Source: an uncultured Eubacteriales bacterium
Lineage (GTDB): Bacteria > Bacillota > Clostridia > Oscillospirales > Butyricicoccaceae
Direction of reading: 5' to 3'
Assembly: GCA_910585875.1 (NCBI GenBank)
Contig: CAJUIK010000019.1
Coordinates: 1 to 28,308 of the forward strand
DNA: 28,308 nucleotides
Every line of letters begins with the position of its first letter. Positions within the stretch are counted from its first letter, which is position 1. The position numbers were made by a program, and so were the translations under genes. The notes under the pieces were generated by a model. The model was not told where the DNA came from, made no database searches, and was given only the letters and a program-made list of their open reading frames with translations. This document shows, piece after piece, positions 1 through 7,230 of this stretch.

Positions 1-1
1 C

Positions 2-235
2 GGCAAGACCGGCCAGATTTACGTCAACGAAATCAACACCATCCCCGGGTCGCTGGCCTTTTACCTTTGGCAGCATCAGGGTATGGGATTCGACCAGCTG
101 CTGGACAAGATGATCGGGCTGGCCCTCAAACGCAAGCGGGAAAAGGACGGCCTGACCGTTGCCTTTGACACCAATATCCTGGCCGGCGGCTCTTTGGGCG
201 GCGCCAAGGGCGGCAAGCTGGGGGCCAAGCGGTAG
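2..235 (+). CDS. ddl: D-alanine--D-alanine ligase, C-terminal fragment (gene enters from left edge)
   Basis: The last 77 codons of an ATP-grasp ligase that joins two D-alanines for peptidoglycan precursor synthesis in the cytoplasm. The start lies outside the window. The visible peptide carries the family signature around NEINTIPGSLAFYLW, which in D-Ala-D-Ala ligases holds the metal- and substrate-binding Glu/Asn residues. A short helix with a basic KRKREK stretch follows. The end is a Gly/Lys-rich tail (GGAKGGKLGAKR) that is not part of the enzyme core. Only 5 nt separate its stop from the next gene, so the two are probably co-transcribed. It could be a broader ATP-grasp Ddl paralogue with a different acceptor, because the substrate-determining part is not visible. 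Confidence 0.85.
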   Translation, partial: GKTGQIYVNEINTIPGSLAFYLWQHQGMGFDQLLDKMIGLALKRKREKDGLTVAFDTNILAGGSLGGAKGGKLGAKR

Positions 236-240
236 ACGAA

Positions 241-951
241 ATGAACAAAATAGAAACATCGCTGCGGCAGGCCCTGAACCAGGACCGGCTTTGCCATATC
301 GATATGATCGACTGTTTGGAGCGGGGCGCCGCGCAAATTCTGCTGCAAGAGCCGGAAGGGCTGTTGCTCTATGATTCGGCCTGCCAGAAATACGGCCTGA
401 CCGCTCAAAGCCGGGCTTTTGTGGAGCGGGCCCTGGCCCTCTTCCAGCCGGGGCGGACGGCGGTCTTTCATCAGGATTGGATGCTGGCGGAGGCGGCGGA
501 AAAGCTGAACCTGGAACGGATGGATTTTTACCACGGAGTTTATGATCTGCCCCAGCCGCCGCCTCAGCGGGGGCCGGAGCCGGAGATCCGTCCCCTGGAC
601 CTCGGCTGGCTGGACCAGGTTTCTCCCCATTACTACGACGACAGCAACCGGGAGTATTTGGCCCGCGTTATGGCCAAGGGGGAACTGTTCGGCGCGCTGA
701 TCCAAGGGGAATTGGCCGGGTTCATCGGCTGCCATGAGGAGGGGACCTACGGGATTTTGGAAGTGCTGCCCCAATTCCGCCGCCGAGGCGTCGGCTACGC
801 TCTGGAACGCCATATCATCGGCTGGCTTCTGGATCATGACCGCATCCCATATTGTCAAATTGCCGTGGACAACGGGGCCTCGATCTCCCTGCAAAACCGG
901 CTGGGGCTCAGTTTATCCCAAAAGCCGGTACACTGGCTGTTTGCTGAATAG
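241..951 (+). CDS. GNAT family N-acetyltransferase
   Basis: A 236-aa cytoplasmic protein with a GNAT fold in its C-terminal half. The acetyl-CoA-binding motif A is visible as LEVLPQFRRRGVGYALE (the RRGVG loop), followed by the motif-B-like IAVDNGASISLQNRLGL. The N-terminal half (about residues 1-115) has no signature I recognise and may be a substrate-side extension. The ATG lies 5 nt after the ligase stop and has only a poor ribosome binding site, so translation is probably coupled to the ligase gene. The substrate cannot be told from the sequence; the link to a cell-wall enzyme is only positional. The gene points toward oriC, against the expected left-moving fork. Confidence 0.85.
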   Translation: MNKIETSLRQALNQDRLCHIDMIDCLERGAAQILLQEPEGLLLYDSACQKYGLTAQSRAFVERALALFQPGRTAVFHQDWMLAEAAEKLNLERMDFYHGVYDLPQPPPQRGPEPEIRPLDLGWLDQVSPHYYDDSNREYLARVMAKGELFGALIQGELAGFIGCHEEGTYGILEVLPQFRRRGVGYALERHIIGWLLDHDRIPYCQIAVDNGASISLQNRLGLSLSQKPVHWLFAE

Positions 952-988
952 GCCGCGTCCGCCCGCTTTCAACTTCAAAGGGGTCAGG

Positions 989-1200
989 TGGTCCACAACG
1001 CCTCCGGCAGTTTTCCACAGCCCCAGGGGGCGTTATCCCCAGGTTATCCTCAAGTTATCCACAGTTTGAACAGGTTTATGCACAAGTTTTTCGTCATAAC
1101 CGTCAAATCTGTGGAAAACAGGGAAAAGAAATACGAAACGTATAAAAATAAGAAATAATGATAAAACCGACAGAAAGCGGACTTGCTTTTATTTGTTTTT
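989..1200. other. oriC: Candidate chromosomal replication origin (oriC): DnaA-box cluster plus A+T-rich unwinding region
   Basis: This gene-free stretch holds a perfect DnaA box TTATCCACA (1055-1063). Close variants sit at 1033 (TTATCCCCA), 1044 (TTATCCTCA), 1076 (TTATGCACA), 1011 (TTTTCCACA) and 989 (TGGTCCACA), plus an opposite-strand box TGTGGAAAA at 1110-1118. The box starts fall at 11- or 22-bp intervals (989, 1011, 1033, 1044, 1055, then 1076), so they share one face of the helix. An A+T-rich segment follows from about 1119 to 1200 and is a plausible duplex unwinding element. Its position just upstream of rpmH matches the usual Firmicutes origin. dnaA itself is not seen beside it in this window. 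Confidence 0.85.
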
Positions 1201-1243
1201 TGGGGGGAAGGGCCAAATCTTGCAAGGTTGTTTCTTTTTAAGG

Positions 1244-1273
1244 TTGACAGAAAGGCGGCCCGCACATTATAAT
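1244..1273 (+). promoter_or_regulatory. Sigma-A promoter of the rpmH-rnpA operon
   Basis: A consensus -35 TTGACA (1244-1249) and -10 TATAAT (1268-1273) are separated by 18 bp. Transcription would begin near 1280 and read through rpmH and the following genes. This is one of the strongest promoters visible here, fitting ribosomal protein expression next to the origin. Confidence 0.88.
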
Positions 1274-1365
1274 AAAAGGCGCGCAGTTGTGCCGTAGGCA
1301 GCGGCCCGCGTCTGAAAACATCAGGTTTATGCCTGTCTTACCTAAATCATGGGGAGGTGAGCCAA

Positions 1366-1500
1366 ATGCTGAGAACATATCAGCCGAAAAAGCGTCAGCG
1401 CAGCAAAGAACATGGCTTTATGAAGAGAATGAAGACCCGCAACGGCAGAAAAGTTTTGGCCAGAAGACGCGCCAAGGGCAGAGTAAGACTTTCTCACTAA
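1366..1500 (+). CDS. rpmH: 50S ribosomal protein L34
   Basis: A 44-aa, very basic ribosomal protein of the large subunit. It begins MLRTYQPKKRQRSKEHGF and ends GRVRLSH, with the invariant KTRNGRKVLARRRAKGR core. Length matches the family exactly (44-46 aa). A strong ribosome binding site GGGGAGGTGA sits at 1351-1360, 5 nt before the ATG. It lies directly downstream of oriC and a consensus promoter, and upstream of rnpA, the conserved bacterial order. Confidence 0.98.
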   Translation: MLRTYQPKKRQRSKEHGFMKRMKTRNGRKVLARRRAKGRVRLSH

Positions 1501-1505
1501 AAACC

Positions 1506-1534
1506 TAAGACCGCTTGTACGCGGTCTTAAATTT
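1506..1534 (+). terminator. Hairpin between rpmH and rnpA (partial terminator or processing site)
   Basis: A perfect 9-bp stem TAAGACCGC (1506-1514) / GCGGTCTTA (1521-1529) with a 6-nt loop, followed by a weak AATTTTAAT tract. The T-tract is too poor for a full terminator. Partial termination would allow much more L34 mRNA than RNase P protein mRNA. RNA processing is the alternative. Confidence 0.55.
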
Positions 1535-1553
1535 TAATACCGAGGCGTCTATT

Positions 1554-1934
1554 ATGCAGCACACCCAGTCTCTTTGCGAAAACAAACTGTTCCGGGCCCT
1601 GTATGCCCGGGGCAAATCGGCGGCGGCCCCTTGTATGGCGGTCTATGCCCGCAAGAACCGGCTGAAAACCGTCAGCCGGATGGGGATCACCTGTAGCGTC
1701 AAGATAGGGGGCGCAGTGCAGCGCAACCGGATGCGCCGCCGTCTGCGGGAGGCTTATCGGCTCAACGAGGGCCGGTTTCTTCCCGGGTATGATATCGTGA
1801 TTGTAGCCCGGTCCCGGGCTCTCAAGCGCCCTTTTTCCACTTTGGAAAAGGAAATGCTGGAGGTATTCGGAAAATTGGGGATGACGGCGAAAGATGATAA
1901 AAAAACTGGTATTGAACCTGATCCGGTTTTATAG
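1554..1934 (+). CDS. rnpA: Ribonuclease P protein component
   Basis: A 126-aa basic protein that binds the RNase P RNA and helps it recognise the 5' leader of precursor tRNAs. The family RNR motif is clear in QRNRMRRRLREAYR, and the N-terminus (MQHTQSLCENKLFRALYARG) aligns with the usual start of the family. For this reason I chose the ATG at 1554 over an in-frame upstream TTG at 1515 that lies in the preceding hairpin. The ribosome binding site is weak (GAGGCG region), consistent with lower expression than L34. The 3' end overlaps yidD by 41 nt. Confidence 0.95.
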   Translation: MQHTQSLCENKLFRALYARGKSAAAPCMAVYARKNRLKTVSRMGITCSVKIGGAVQRNRMRRRLREAYRLNEGRFLPGYDIVIVARSRALKRPFSTLEKEMLEVFGKLGMTAKDDKKTGIEPDPVL

Positions 1935-2109
1935 GAAGCGGCTTTCTGGGCTGAAAAGGGCTCCGACCTGCCGCTTTGTTCCCACCTGCTCTCAATACGC
2001 CTTGGAGGCCATTGAGAAACACGGCCTTTGGAAGGGCGGCGCCCTGGCCCTGTGGCGCGTTTTGCGCTGCAATCCGCTGTGCAGGGGCGGATACGACCCG
2101 GCGCCGTAA
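1894..2109 (+). CDS. yidD: Membrane protein insertion efficiency factor YidD
   Basis: A 71-aa protein with the family core CRFVPTCSQYALEAIEKHG and LRCNPLCRGGYDP, including the conserved cysteines. The amphipathic N-terminus would bind the inner face of the membrane, and YidD is known to help YidC-dependent insertion. The start codon lies within the last 41 nt of rnpA in another frame, a compact overlap suggesting translational coupling. It stands directly before yidC, the usual partner order. Confidence 0.95.
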   Translation: MIKKLVLNLIRFYRKRLSGLKRAPTCRFVPTCSQYALEAIEKHGLWKGGALALWRVLRCNPLCRGGYDPAP

Positions 2110-2178
2110 GAAACCGGCCGGCCCCTCTGCCGGGGGCGGGTCCAATGAATTCTGCAATCTGGCAGAAGGAGAAGATCT

Positions 2179-3195
2179 ATGTTTGACATCATCGCGGTTC
2201 CCTTTGGGCACGTTATGCGCGTTATCTATGAAGGGGTGGGCAGCTACGGCCTGTCTATCATCCTGTTTACGCTGTTGACCCAGGCGCTCATGCTGCCTTT
2301 TAACTGGAAACAGAAAAAGGGCATGATGGACGTCCAGCGCATTCAGCCCAAGATGCTGGAACTGCAAAAAAAATACGCCAACAACCGGGAAAAATACGCC
2401 CAGGAAGTGCAAAAGCTCTATGACGAAGAGGGAGTCAGCCCTTTTTCCGGCTGTCTGCCCATGCTGCTGACTCTGCCCATCATGATGGGCCTGTATTATG
2501 TCGTGGCCCAGCCGCTGCGCTATTTTATGGGCCTCAGCGCCGACCAGATCGGCCAGATGGCCGAGCTGCTGAATGTGACCAGCTCCAACGCCATCCAGAT
2601 GCAGGGCGAGATTGTGGCCCAGTATTTTCAGAATTTCCAGCTGCTGAGCCAGCATATTCCCAACCTGATGCAGGTGGATTTTAATTTCCTGGGCCTGAAC
2701 CTGGCTCTGACGCCTTCGCTGAAGCAGTTCAGCGCGTTGTGGGCGTTGCCCGCCATTTCCGGCGGCACCGCCTTTTTGCAGACCTTCGTCATGCGCCAGA
2801 TGCAAAAGCGCCAGGGCGTCGCGCAGGACGCTTCGGCCAACGCGTCCAACGCCATGATGAATATCATGATGCCGGCGATGTCCATTTATTTCGGCTTTAT
2901 CCTGCCGGCGGGCTTGAGCCTCTACTGGATTTCCCGCAATGTGTTCACCACTGTTCAAGAGCTGCTTCTCACCCCTTATTTCATTCGCAAGGGGCGGGAG
3001 AAGGAGGCTCAGCTGCTGGCAGAGCAGGAGGCCAAAAAGAAGCGCCGCCAGGAGAAAATGGCCCAGCAGCGGCAAATGCAGGCCGAGCAGGCCAAGGGCG
3101 GCAAACAGGGCGGAAACCAGCCCAAGAAGGCCCAAGCCCCGGAAGAAGGGGAGGCCCCTCGGCAGGACGACGCGGAGGATCAGAGCCAGGGTTAA
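2179..3195 (+). CDS. yidC: YidC/Oxa1 family membrane protein insertase
   Basis: A 338-aa multi-pass protein that inserts and folds membrane proteins, alone or with SecYEG. Hydrophobic segments are visible near residues 23-41, 93-110, 183-202 and 225-255. After the first comes the cytoplasmic coiled-coil loop (DVQRIQPKMLELQKKY) typical of the family. The last roughly 65 residues are a charged KKKRRQEK.../Gln/Glu-rich tail, as often seen in Gram-positive forms that bind ribosomes. There is no lipobox; the protein begins almost at the first membrane segment. The groove position that is Arg in the well-studied homologues reads Gln35 here. A good ribosome binding site AGAAGGAGAAG precedes the ATG. 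Confidence 0.96.
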   Translation: MFDIIAVPFGHVMRVIYEGVGSYGLSIILFTLLTQALMLPFNWKQKKGMMDVQRIQPKMLELQKKYANNREKYAQEVQKLYDEEGVSPFSGCLPMLLTLPIMMGLYYVVAQPLRYFMGLSADQIGQMAELLNVTSSNAIQMQGEIVAQYFQNFQLLSQHIPNLMQVDFNFLGLNLALTPSLKQFSALWALPAISGGTAFLQTFVMRQMQKRQGVAQDASANASNAMMNIMMPAMSIYFGFILPAGLSLYWISRNVFTTVQELLLTPYFIRKGREKEAQLLAEQEAKKKRRQEKMAQQRQMQAEQAKGGKQGGNQPKKAQAPEEGEAPRQDDAEDQSQG

Positions 3196-3216
3196 AATGT
3201 ACGGAGGCTGTTTGAA

Positions 3217-3900
3217 ATGGTAAAAAGTATAGAAGCAAAGGGCGATTCCATTGAAGCGGCCGTAGCCGCCGCCCTGGCGCAGCTGGGGAAAGAACGGGAC
3301 GACGTGACGGTGGAGGTGCTGGAAAAGGGGAAATCCGGCTTTTTCGGTATCGGCGCCCAGCCCGCCCTGGTGCGGGTCAGCTATGAAAATTCGCCGGCGG
3401 ACAAGGCGGAGGAATTTTTGACGGGCCTGCTTCAGCGCTTCGGAACGCCCGCCCGGGTGGAATGCACGGTGGACGAGCTGAACGACGCCATTAAAATCAA
3501 TCTGGTAGGCGAGAATATGGGGGCCGTTATCGGCCGCCGGGGCGACACGCTGGACGCCATTCAATACCTGACCAGCATTGTGGCCAACAAAAATGAGGAA
3601 AAACGCTGGCATATCGCTCTGGACACCGAGAATTATCGGGCCAAGCGCCAGGCCGCTTTGGAAAAGCTGGCGGCCAATACAGCCCAAAAGGCGCTGCGTT
3701 ACAAGCGCAGCATCGCGCTGGAGCCCATGAATCCCCATGAACGCCGCATCATTCACGCGGCTTTGCAGGATTTTGAGGGCGTGACTACCCATTCGGTGGG
3801 CGTAGAGCCCAATCGAAAAGTCATCGTAGCGCCGGAAGGTGTTGGAAACCGGCCCGGCGGCTATCGGAACGGCCGGGGAGGCCGGAACCGGCAGCAATAA
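3217..3900 (+). CDS. jag: Jag/KhpB (EloR) RNA-binding protein
   Basis: A 227-aa cytoplasmic RNA-binding protein with three domains in order. These are the Jag-N domain (about residues 1-50, KGDSIEAAVAAALAQLG and the GFFGIG turn), a KH domain with the GRRG loop (about 80-150), and an R3H domain (about 160-205, PMNPHERRIIHAAL followed by SVGVEPNRKVIV). The C-terminus is a Gly/Arg/Asn-rich tail. In other Firmicutes it controls cell elongation and division, often with KhpA. It is 21 nt downstream of yidC in the conserved order and ends at a strong terminator. Confidence 0.95.
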   Translation: MVKSIEAKGDSIEAAVAAALAQLGKERDDVTVEVLEKGKSGFFGIGAQPALVRVSYENSPADKAEEFLTGLLQRFGTPARVECTVDELNDAIKINLVGENMGAVIGRRGDTLDAIQYLTSIVANKNEEKRWHIALDTENYRAKRQAALEKLAANTAQKALRYKRSIALEPMNPHERRIIHAALQDFEGVTTHSVGVEPNRKVIVAPEGVGNRPGGYRNGRGGRNRQQ

Positions 3901-3926
3901 GGGCGCAAGGGCATGAAAGAATAAGG

Positions 3927-3958
3927 GGCGCGGGGGCATGTTGTCCCCGCGCCTTTTT
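3927..3958 (+). terminator. Rho-independent terminator after jag
   Basis: A 9-bp G+C-rich stem GGCGCGGGG (3927-3935) / CCCCGCGCC (3945-3953), extendable into the loop, is followed directly by TTTTT. It closes the rpmH-to-jag transcription unit. The first in-frame ATG of the next reading frame (3938) lies inside this hairpin, an argument against using it as the mnmE start. Confidence 0.9.
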
Positions 3959-3997
3959 CGAGGCGGCGCTCAGCCGCTCCGATTGAGGAGGGATATT

Positions 3998-5350
3998 GTG
4001 AATCATATGATAGCGGCCTATTCCGGCGGCGCTTTGCCGGCGGCGATTGGCATTTGCAGAGTCAGCGGCCCCGGCGCCCTGGCCCTGGCAGAGAAAATTT
4101 TTCGCCCCCGAAAGGGCCGTCCCATGGGGGAGGGGCCTTTTTCCGTCATGCGCTATGGGGAGGTTTTAGACGGCGACGGCAGGGCCTTGGACCTTTGTCT
4201 GGCCTGTTGCTACCGGGCGCCTGCCAGCTACACCGGGGAGGATATGCTGGAGATTTTCTGCCACGGCTCCCAGGCGGTGGCGGCCCGGATTCTGGAGCGC
4301 TGCATGGAGCTGGGCGCCCAGCCCGCCCGGGCCGGGGAATTTACCCAGAGGGCTTTTTTGGCGGGAAAGATGGATTTGATTGGGGCCGAGGCGACGGCCG
4401 ATTTGATCGAGGCCCAAAGCGCCGCCGCGGCGAAAAACGCCGCCGCCCAGCTGAAAGGGGGAATTTCCCGCCAAATTCGGGCGCTGCGCCAAGGGATCAT
4501 GGATCAGCTGACCCATTTTTATGCTGTTTGCGATTATCCCGACGAGGATCTGGACCCCTTTGTCAACCGTCAAGCCTGCCAGGCTCTGACTGAGCGCGCC
4601 GACGAGATGGATCAGATGCTGGCCGGCTTTGAACGGGGGAGGACCCTGGTCCAGGGCCTGCCCGTCACCATTTTGGGCAAGCCCAACGCTGGGAAATCCT
4701 CTCTGCTCAACGCTTTGGCCGGATATGACCGGGCTATTGTGACAGAGGAAGCCGGCGCCACCCGGGACATTGTGACGGAAACCGTCCGCTGCGGCGACAC
4801 TGTGCTGCGGCTTTCCGATACCGCCGGTCTGCGCCAGGCGGAAAGCCAAGCCGAGCGCATCGGCATTGAAAAGGCCCGGCAAAGCGCCCAGCAGAGCCGT
4901 TTGGTTATTTGCGTCTTCGACGGCTCCCAGCCTCTGGGCCAACAGGATAGGGAAGCCGTTGAGGCCAGCGAAGGGTTGGAGCGGATCGCCGTGCGCAATA
5001 AAATTGATTTGGGCCAGGCGGATCAGCCTCAGCTGGCGGAACAGTTTGACCGGGTTTTCTCCCTGTCCGCCAAAACGGGGGAGGGGGTAGAGGCCCTGTG
5101 CCAATGGCTGGCGGGCCTGACGGTTCAGCCCGACCAGGCCCTGATTACCAGCGCTCGGCAGGCGGCTTTGCTAACCCAGGCGGTTCAGAGCTGCCGCCTG
5201 GCCGCGGAAAGCGCTCGGCAAGGGTTTACCGCCGACGCCTTTTTGGCCGACGCCGAACAAGCCGTCCGGCTGCTGGATCAGGCGCTGGGCGAAAGCGTCG
5301 GCGAAGATATTGTACACGGCATTTTCTCGCGCTTCTGCGTGGGCAAATAG
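3998..5350 (+). CDS. mnmE: tRNA uridine-34 modification GTPase MnmE
   Basis: A 450-aa GTPase that, with MnmG, adds the aminomethyl group to C5 of wobble uridine 34 in certain tRNAs. The N-terminal tetrahydrofolate-binding domain begins at IAAYSGGALPAAIGICRVSG. The inserted G domain shows GKPNAGKS (from residue 227), GATRDI, DTAGLR (Asp274) and NKID (Asn334). The catalytic C-terminal motif CVGK ends the protein. I chose GTG at 3998 because the ribosome binding site AGGAGGG (3986-3992) is 5 nt away. ATG at 4007 is the alternative, 14 nt away. The stop is 10 nt before mnmG, whose product forms a complex with this one. Confidence 0.96.
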   Translation: MNHMIAAYSGGALPAAIGICRVSGPGALALAEKIFRPRKGRPMGEGPFSVMRYGEVLDGDGRALDLCLACCYRAPASYTGEDMLEIFCHGSQAVAARILERCMELGAQPARAGEFTQRAFLAGKMDLIGAEATADLIEAQSAAAAKNAAAQLKGGISRQIRALRQGIMDQLTHFYAVCDYPDEDLDPFVNRQACQALTERADEMDQMLAGFERGRTLVQGLPVTILGKPNAGKSSLLNALAGYDRAIVTEEAGATRDIVTETVRCGDTVLRLSDTAGLRQAESQAERIGIEKARQSAQQSRLVICVFDGSQPLGQQDREAVEASEGLERIAVRNKIDLGQADQPQLAEQFDRVFSLSAKTGEGVEALCQWLAGLTVQPDQALITSARQAALLTQAVQSCRLAAESARQGFTADAFLADAEQAVRLLDQALGESVGEDIVHGIFSRFCVGK

Positions 5351-5360
5351 GAGGAATATC

Positions 5361-7229
5361 ATGGGATATTTGACGGGAGCGGCGGACGTCGTCGTCATCG
5401 GAGGAGGCCATGCGGGCATTGAGGCGGCTTTGGCCGCCGCTCGCTTGGGTCGATCCGCGCTGTTGATCACATCTAATTTGGATAGTATTGGCAATATGCC
5501 CTGCAACCCCTCCATTGGCGGAGCAGCTAAGGGCCAGCTGGTGCGGGAAATTGACGCCCTGGGCGGCGAGATGGGGCGGGCGGCGGACGCCTGCGGCATT
5601 CAATTTCGGATGCTCAACCGGGGCAAGGGCCCGGCGGTCCATTCCCCCCGGGCCCAGGAGGATCGGGCGGATTACAAGCAATATATGAAGCAGGTCTTGG
5701 AATCCTGCCCAAACTTGTCTCTGCGCCAGGCCGAGGCGGCGGAGATCGACGTCCGACAGGGAAGGGTCCAAGGGGTGGCCTGCGTGGGCGGCGCTTATTT
5801 CCAAGCTAAGGCCGTGGTAGTTTGCGCCGGAGTCTTTTTGAACAGCCGGATTTTCATCGGCGATTACAGCCAGCAGGCCGGGCCGGATGGCTTGGCCGCC
5901 GCTTGCCAGCTGACGGCTTCTTTGGAAAAACTGGGTTTGCGGACCCGGCGGTTCAAAACCGGCACTCCGGCCCGGGTGAACGCCCGATCCATCGATTTTT
6001 CCGTCCTGGAGGCCCAGCAGGGGGATTACCCGCCTCAGCCCTTTTCCTTCGGTTTTGAGGGGGAACTATTCAACGACAGCCTGTGTTGGCTGACCTACAC
6101 CAACGCCCGCACCCATGATGTCATCCGCGCCGCCTTGGATCGTTCGCCCTTGTACGGCGGGGAAATACAGGGGGTGGGCCCCCGGTATTGCCCTTCTATT
6201 GAGGACAAAATTGTCCGATTTTCCACAAAAGAGAGACATCAGGTTTTTATCGAACCCTGCGGCAAAAATTCTGGCGAGATGTATTTACAGGGCCTTTCCA
6301 CTTCGCTGCCCGAGGATGTGCAGCTCGAGTTTGTGCGCACGATCGTCGGCTTGGAACAGGCGGAGATCATGCGGCCTGGCTATGCCATTGAATACGACTG
6401 CCTGGACCCCACTCAGCTGACTTTGGGTCTGGCGGCGCGGGCGATCCCTGGATTGTTTGCCGCCGGCCAAATCTGCGGCACTTCTGGTTATGAAGAGGCC
6501 GCGGCCCAGGGCCTGTTGGCTGGCGTCAACGCCGCCCGGTATGTAATCGGCCAAGAGCCTTTGATTTTGTCCCGGTCGGATGGATACATCGGCGCCTTGG
6601 TGGACGATATTGTCACCAAAGGGACCAACGAGCCCTATCGGATGATGACCTCTCGCTCGGAATACCGGCTGCTGCTGCGGCAGGACAATGCAGATTACCG
6701 GCTGACTCCCATCGGCCGACAGATTGGCTTGGCGTCCCAACAGCGGTTGGAGAAGATGGAGCGGGACTACCGGTTGGCTGAGGAGGAAATCGCTCGATTG
6801 AGCAAAAAGGCCGTCAGCGGCCCGGTTTTGGCCCAGATTTTAGCCCAGCAAGGCAGCGCGCCGGTGAGTCAGGGGATTCTGTTGGCGGATCTGCTGCGCC
6901 GGCCGGAAATCAGCTACGCCAGCCTGGCGGCGGTAGACCCAGACCGACCGAGCCTCAGCGAAAAGGTGCGGGAGCAGGTGGAGATTCAAATCAAATACCA
7001 GGGCTATATCCAGCGGGAGCTGCGCCAAGTGGAGGAGCAAAAAAGGCTGGAGGAGCGGCTGCTGCCCCCGGATTTGGATTACTTGGGCATGAACACCCTG
7101 CGGCTGGAAGCGCGGCAAAAGCTGGACGCCATGCGGCCTCGAAGCCTGGGGCAAGCCGCCCGGATTTCTGGCGTCAGCCCCTCGGACATCGGGGCGCTGA
7201 TGATTGTATTATCCCAAAGGGGGAGATAG
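5361..7229 (+). CDS. mnmG: tRNA uridine-34 5-carboxymethylaminomethyl synthesis enzyme MnmG
   Basis: A 622-aa FAD- and NADH-dependent partner of MnmE in wobble-uridine modification. The dinucleotide-binding motif IGGGHAG (residues 13-19) is followed by the family signature CNPSIGG with its catalytic cysteine, then GTPAR and the second FAD-contact region GYEEAAAQGLLAG. The C-terminal helical part contains the IKYQGYIQRE segment used for tRNA and MnmE contact. The ATG at 5361 has the ribosome binding site AGGAGGA and starts at the usual family N-terminus. The longer reading frame to 5310 would overlap mnmE. rsmG starts 1 nt after its stop. Confidence 0.97.
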   Translation: MGYLTGAADVVVIGGGHAGIEAALAAARLGRSALLITSNLDSIGNMPCNPSIGGAAKGQLVREIDALGGEMGRAADACGIQFRMLNRGKGPAVHSPRAQEDRADYKQYMKQVLESCPNLSLRQAEAAEIDVRQGRVQGVACVGGAYFQAKAVVVCAGVFLNSRIFIGDYSQQAGPDGLAAACQLTASLEKLGLRTRRFKTGTPARVNARSIDFSVLEAQQGDYPPQPFSFGFEGELFNDSLCWLTYTNARTHDVIRAALDRSPLYGGEIQGVGPRYCPSIEDKIVRFSTKERHQVFIEPCGKNSGEMYLQGLSTSLPEDVQLEFVRTIVGLEQAEIMRPGYAIEYDCLDPTQLTLGLAARAIPGLFAAGQICGTSGYEEAAAQGLLAGVNAARYVIGQEPLILSRSDGYIGALVDDIVTKGTNEPYRMMTSRSEYRLLLRQDNADYRLTPIGRQIGLASQQRLEKMERDYRLAEEEIARLSKKAVSGPVLAQILAQQGSAPVSQGILLADLLRRPEISYASLAAVDPDRPSLSEKVREQVEIQIKYQGYIQRELRQVEEQKRLEERLLPPDLDYLGMNTLRLEARQKLDAMRPRSLGQAARISGVSPSDIGALMIVLSQRGR

Positions 7230-7230
7230 G

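Noticed and set aside
1822..3939. A 705-codon open frame on the minus strand opposite yidC and jag
   Set aside because: It runs antisense across well-identified genes, has low-complexity Leu/Gly/His-rich composition and no domain. It is a by-product of high-GC codon use.
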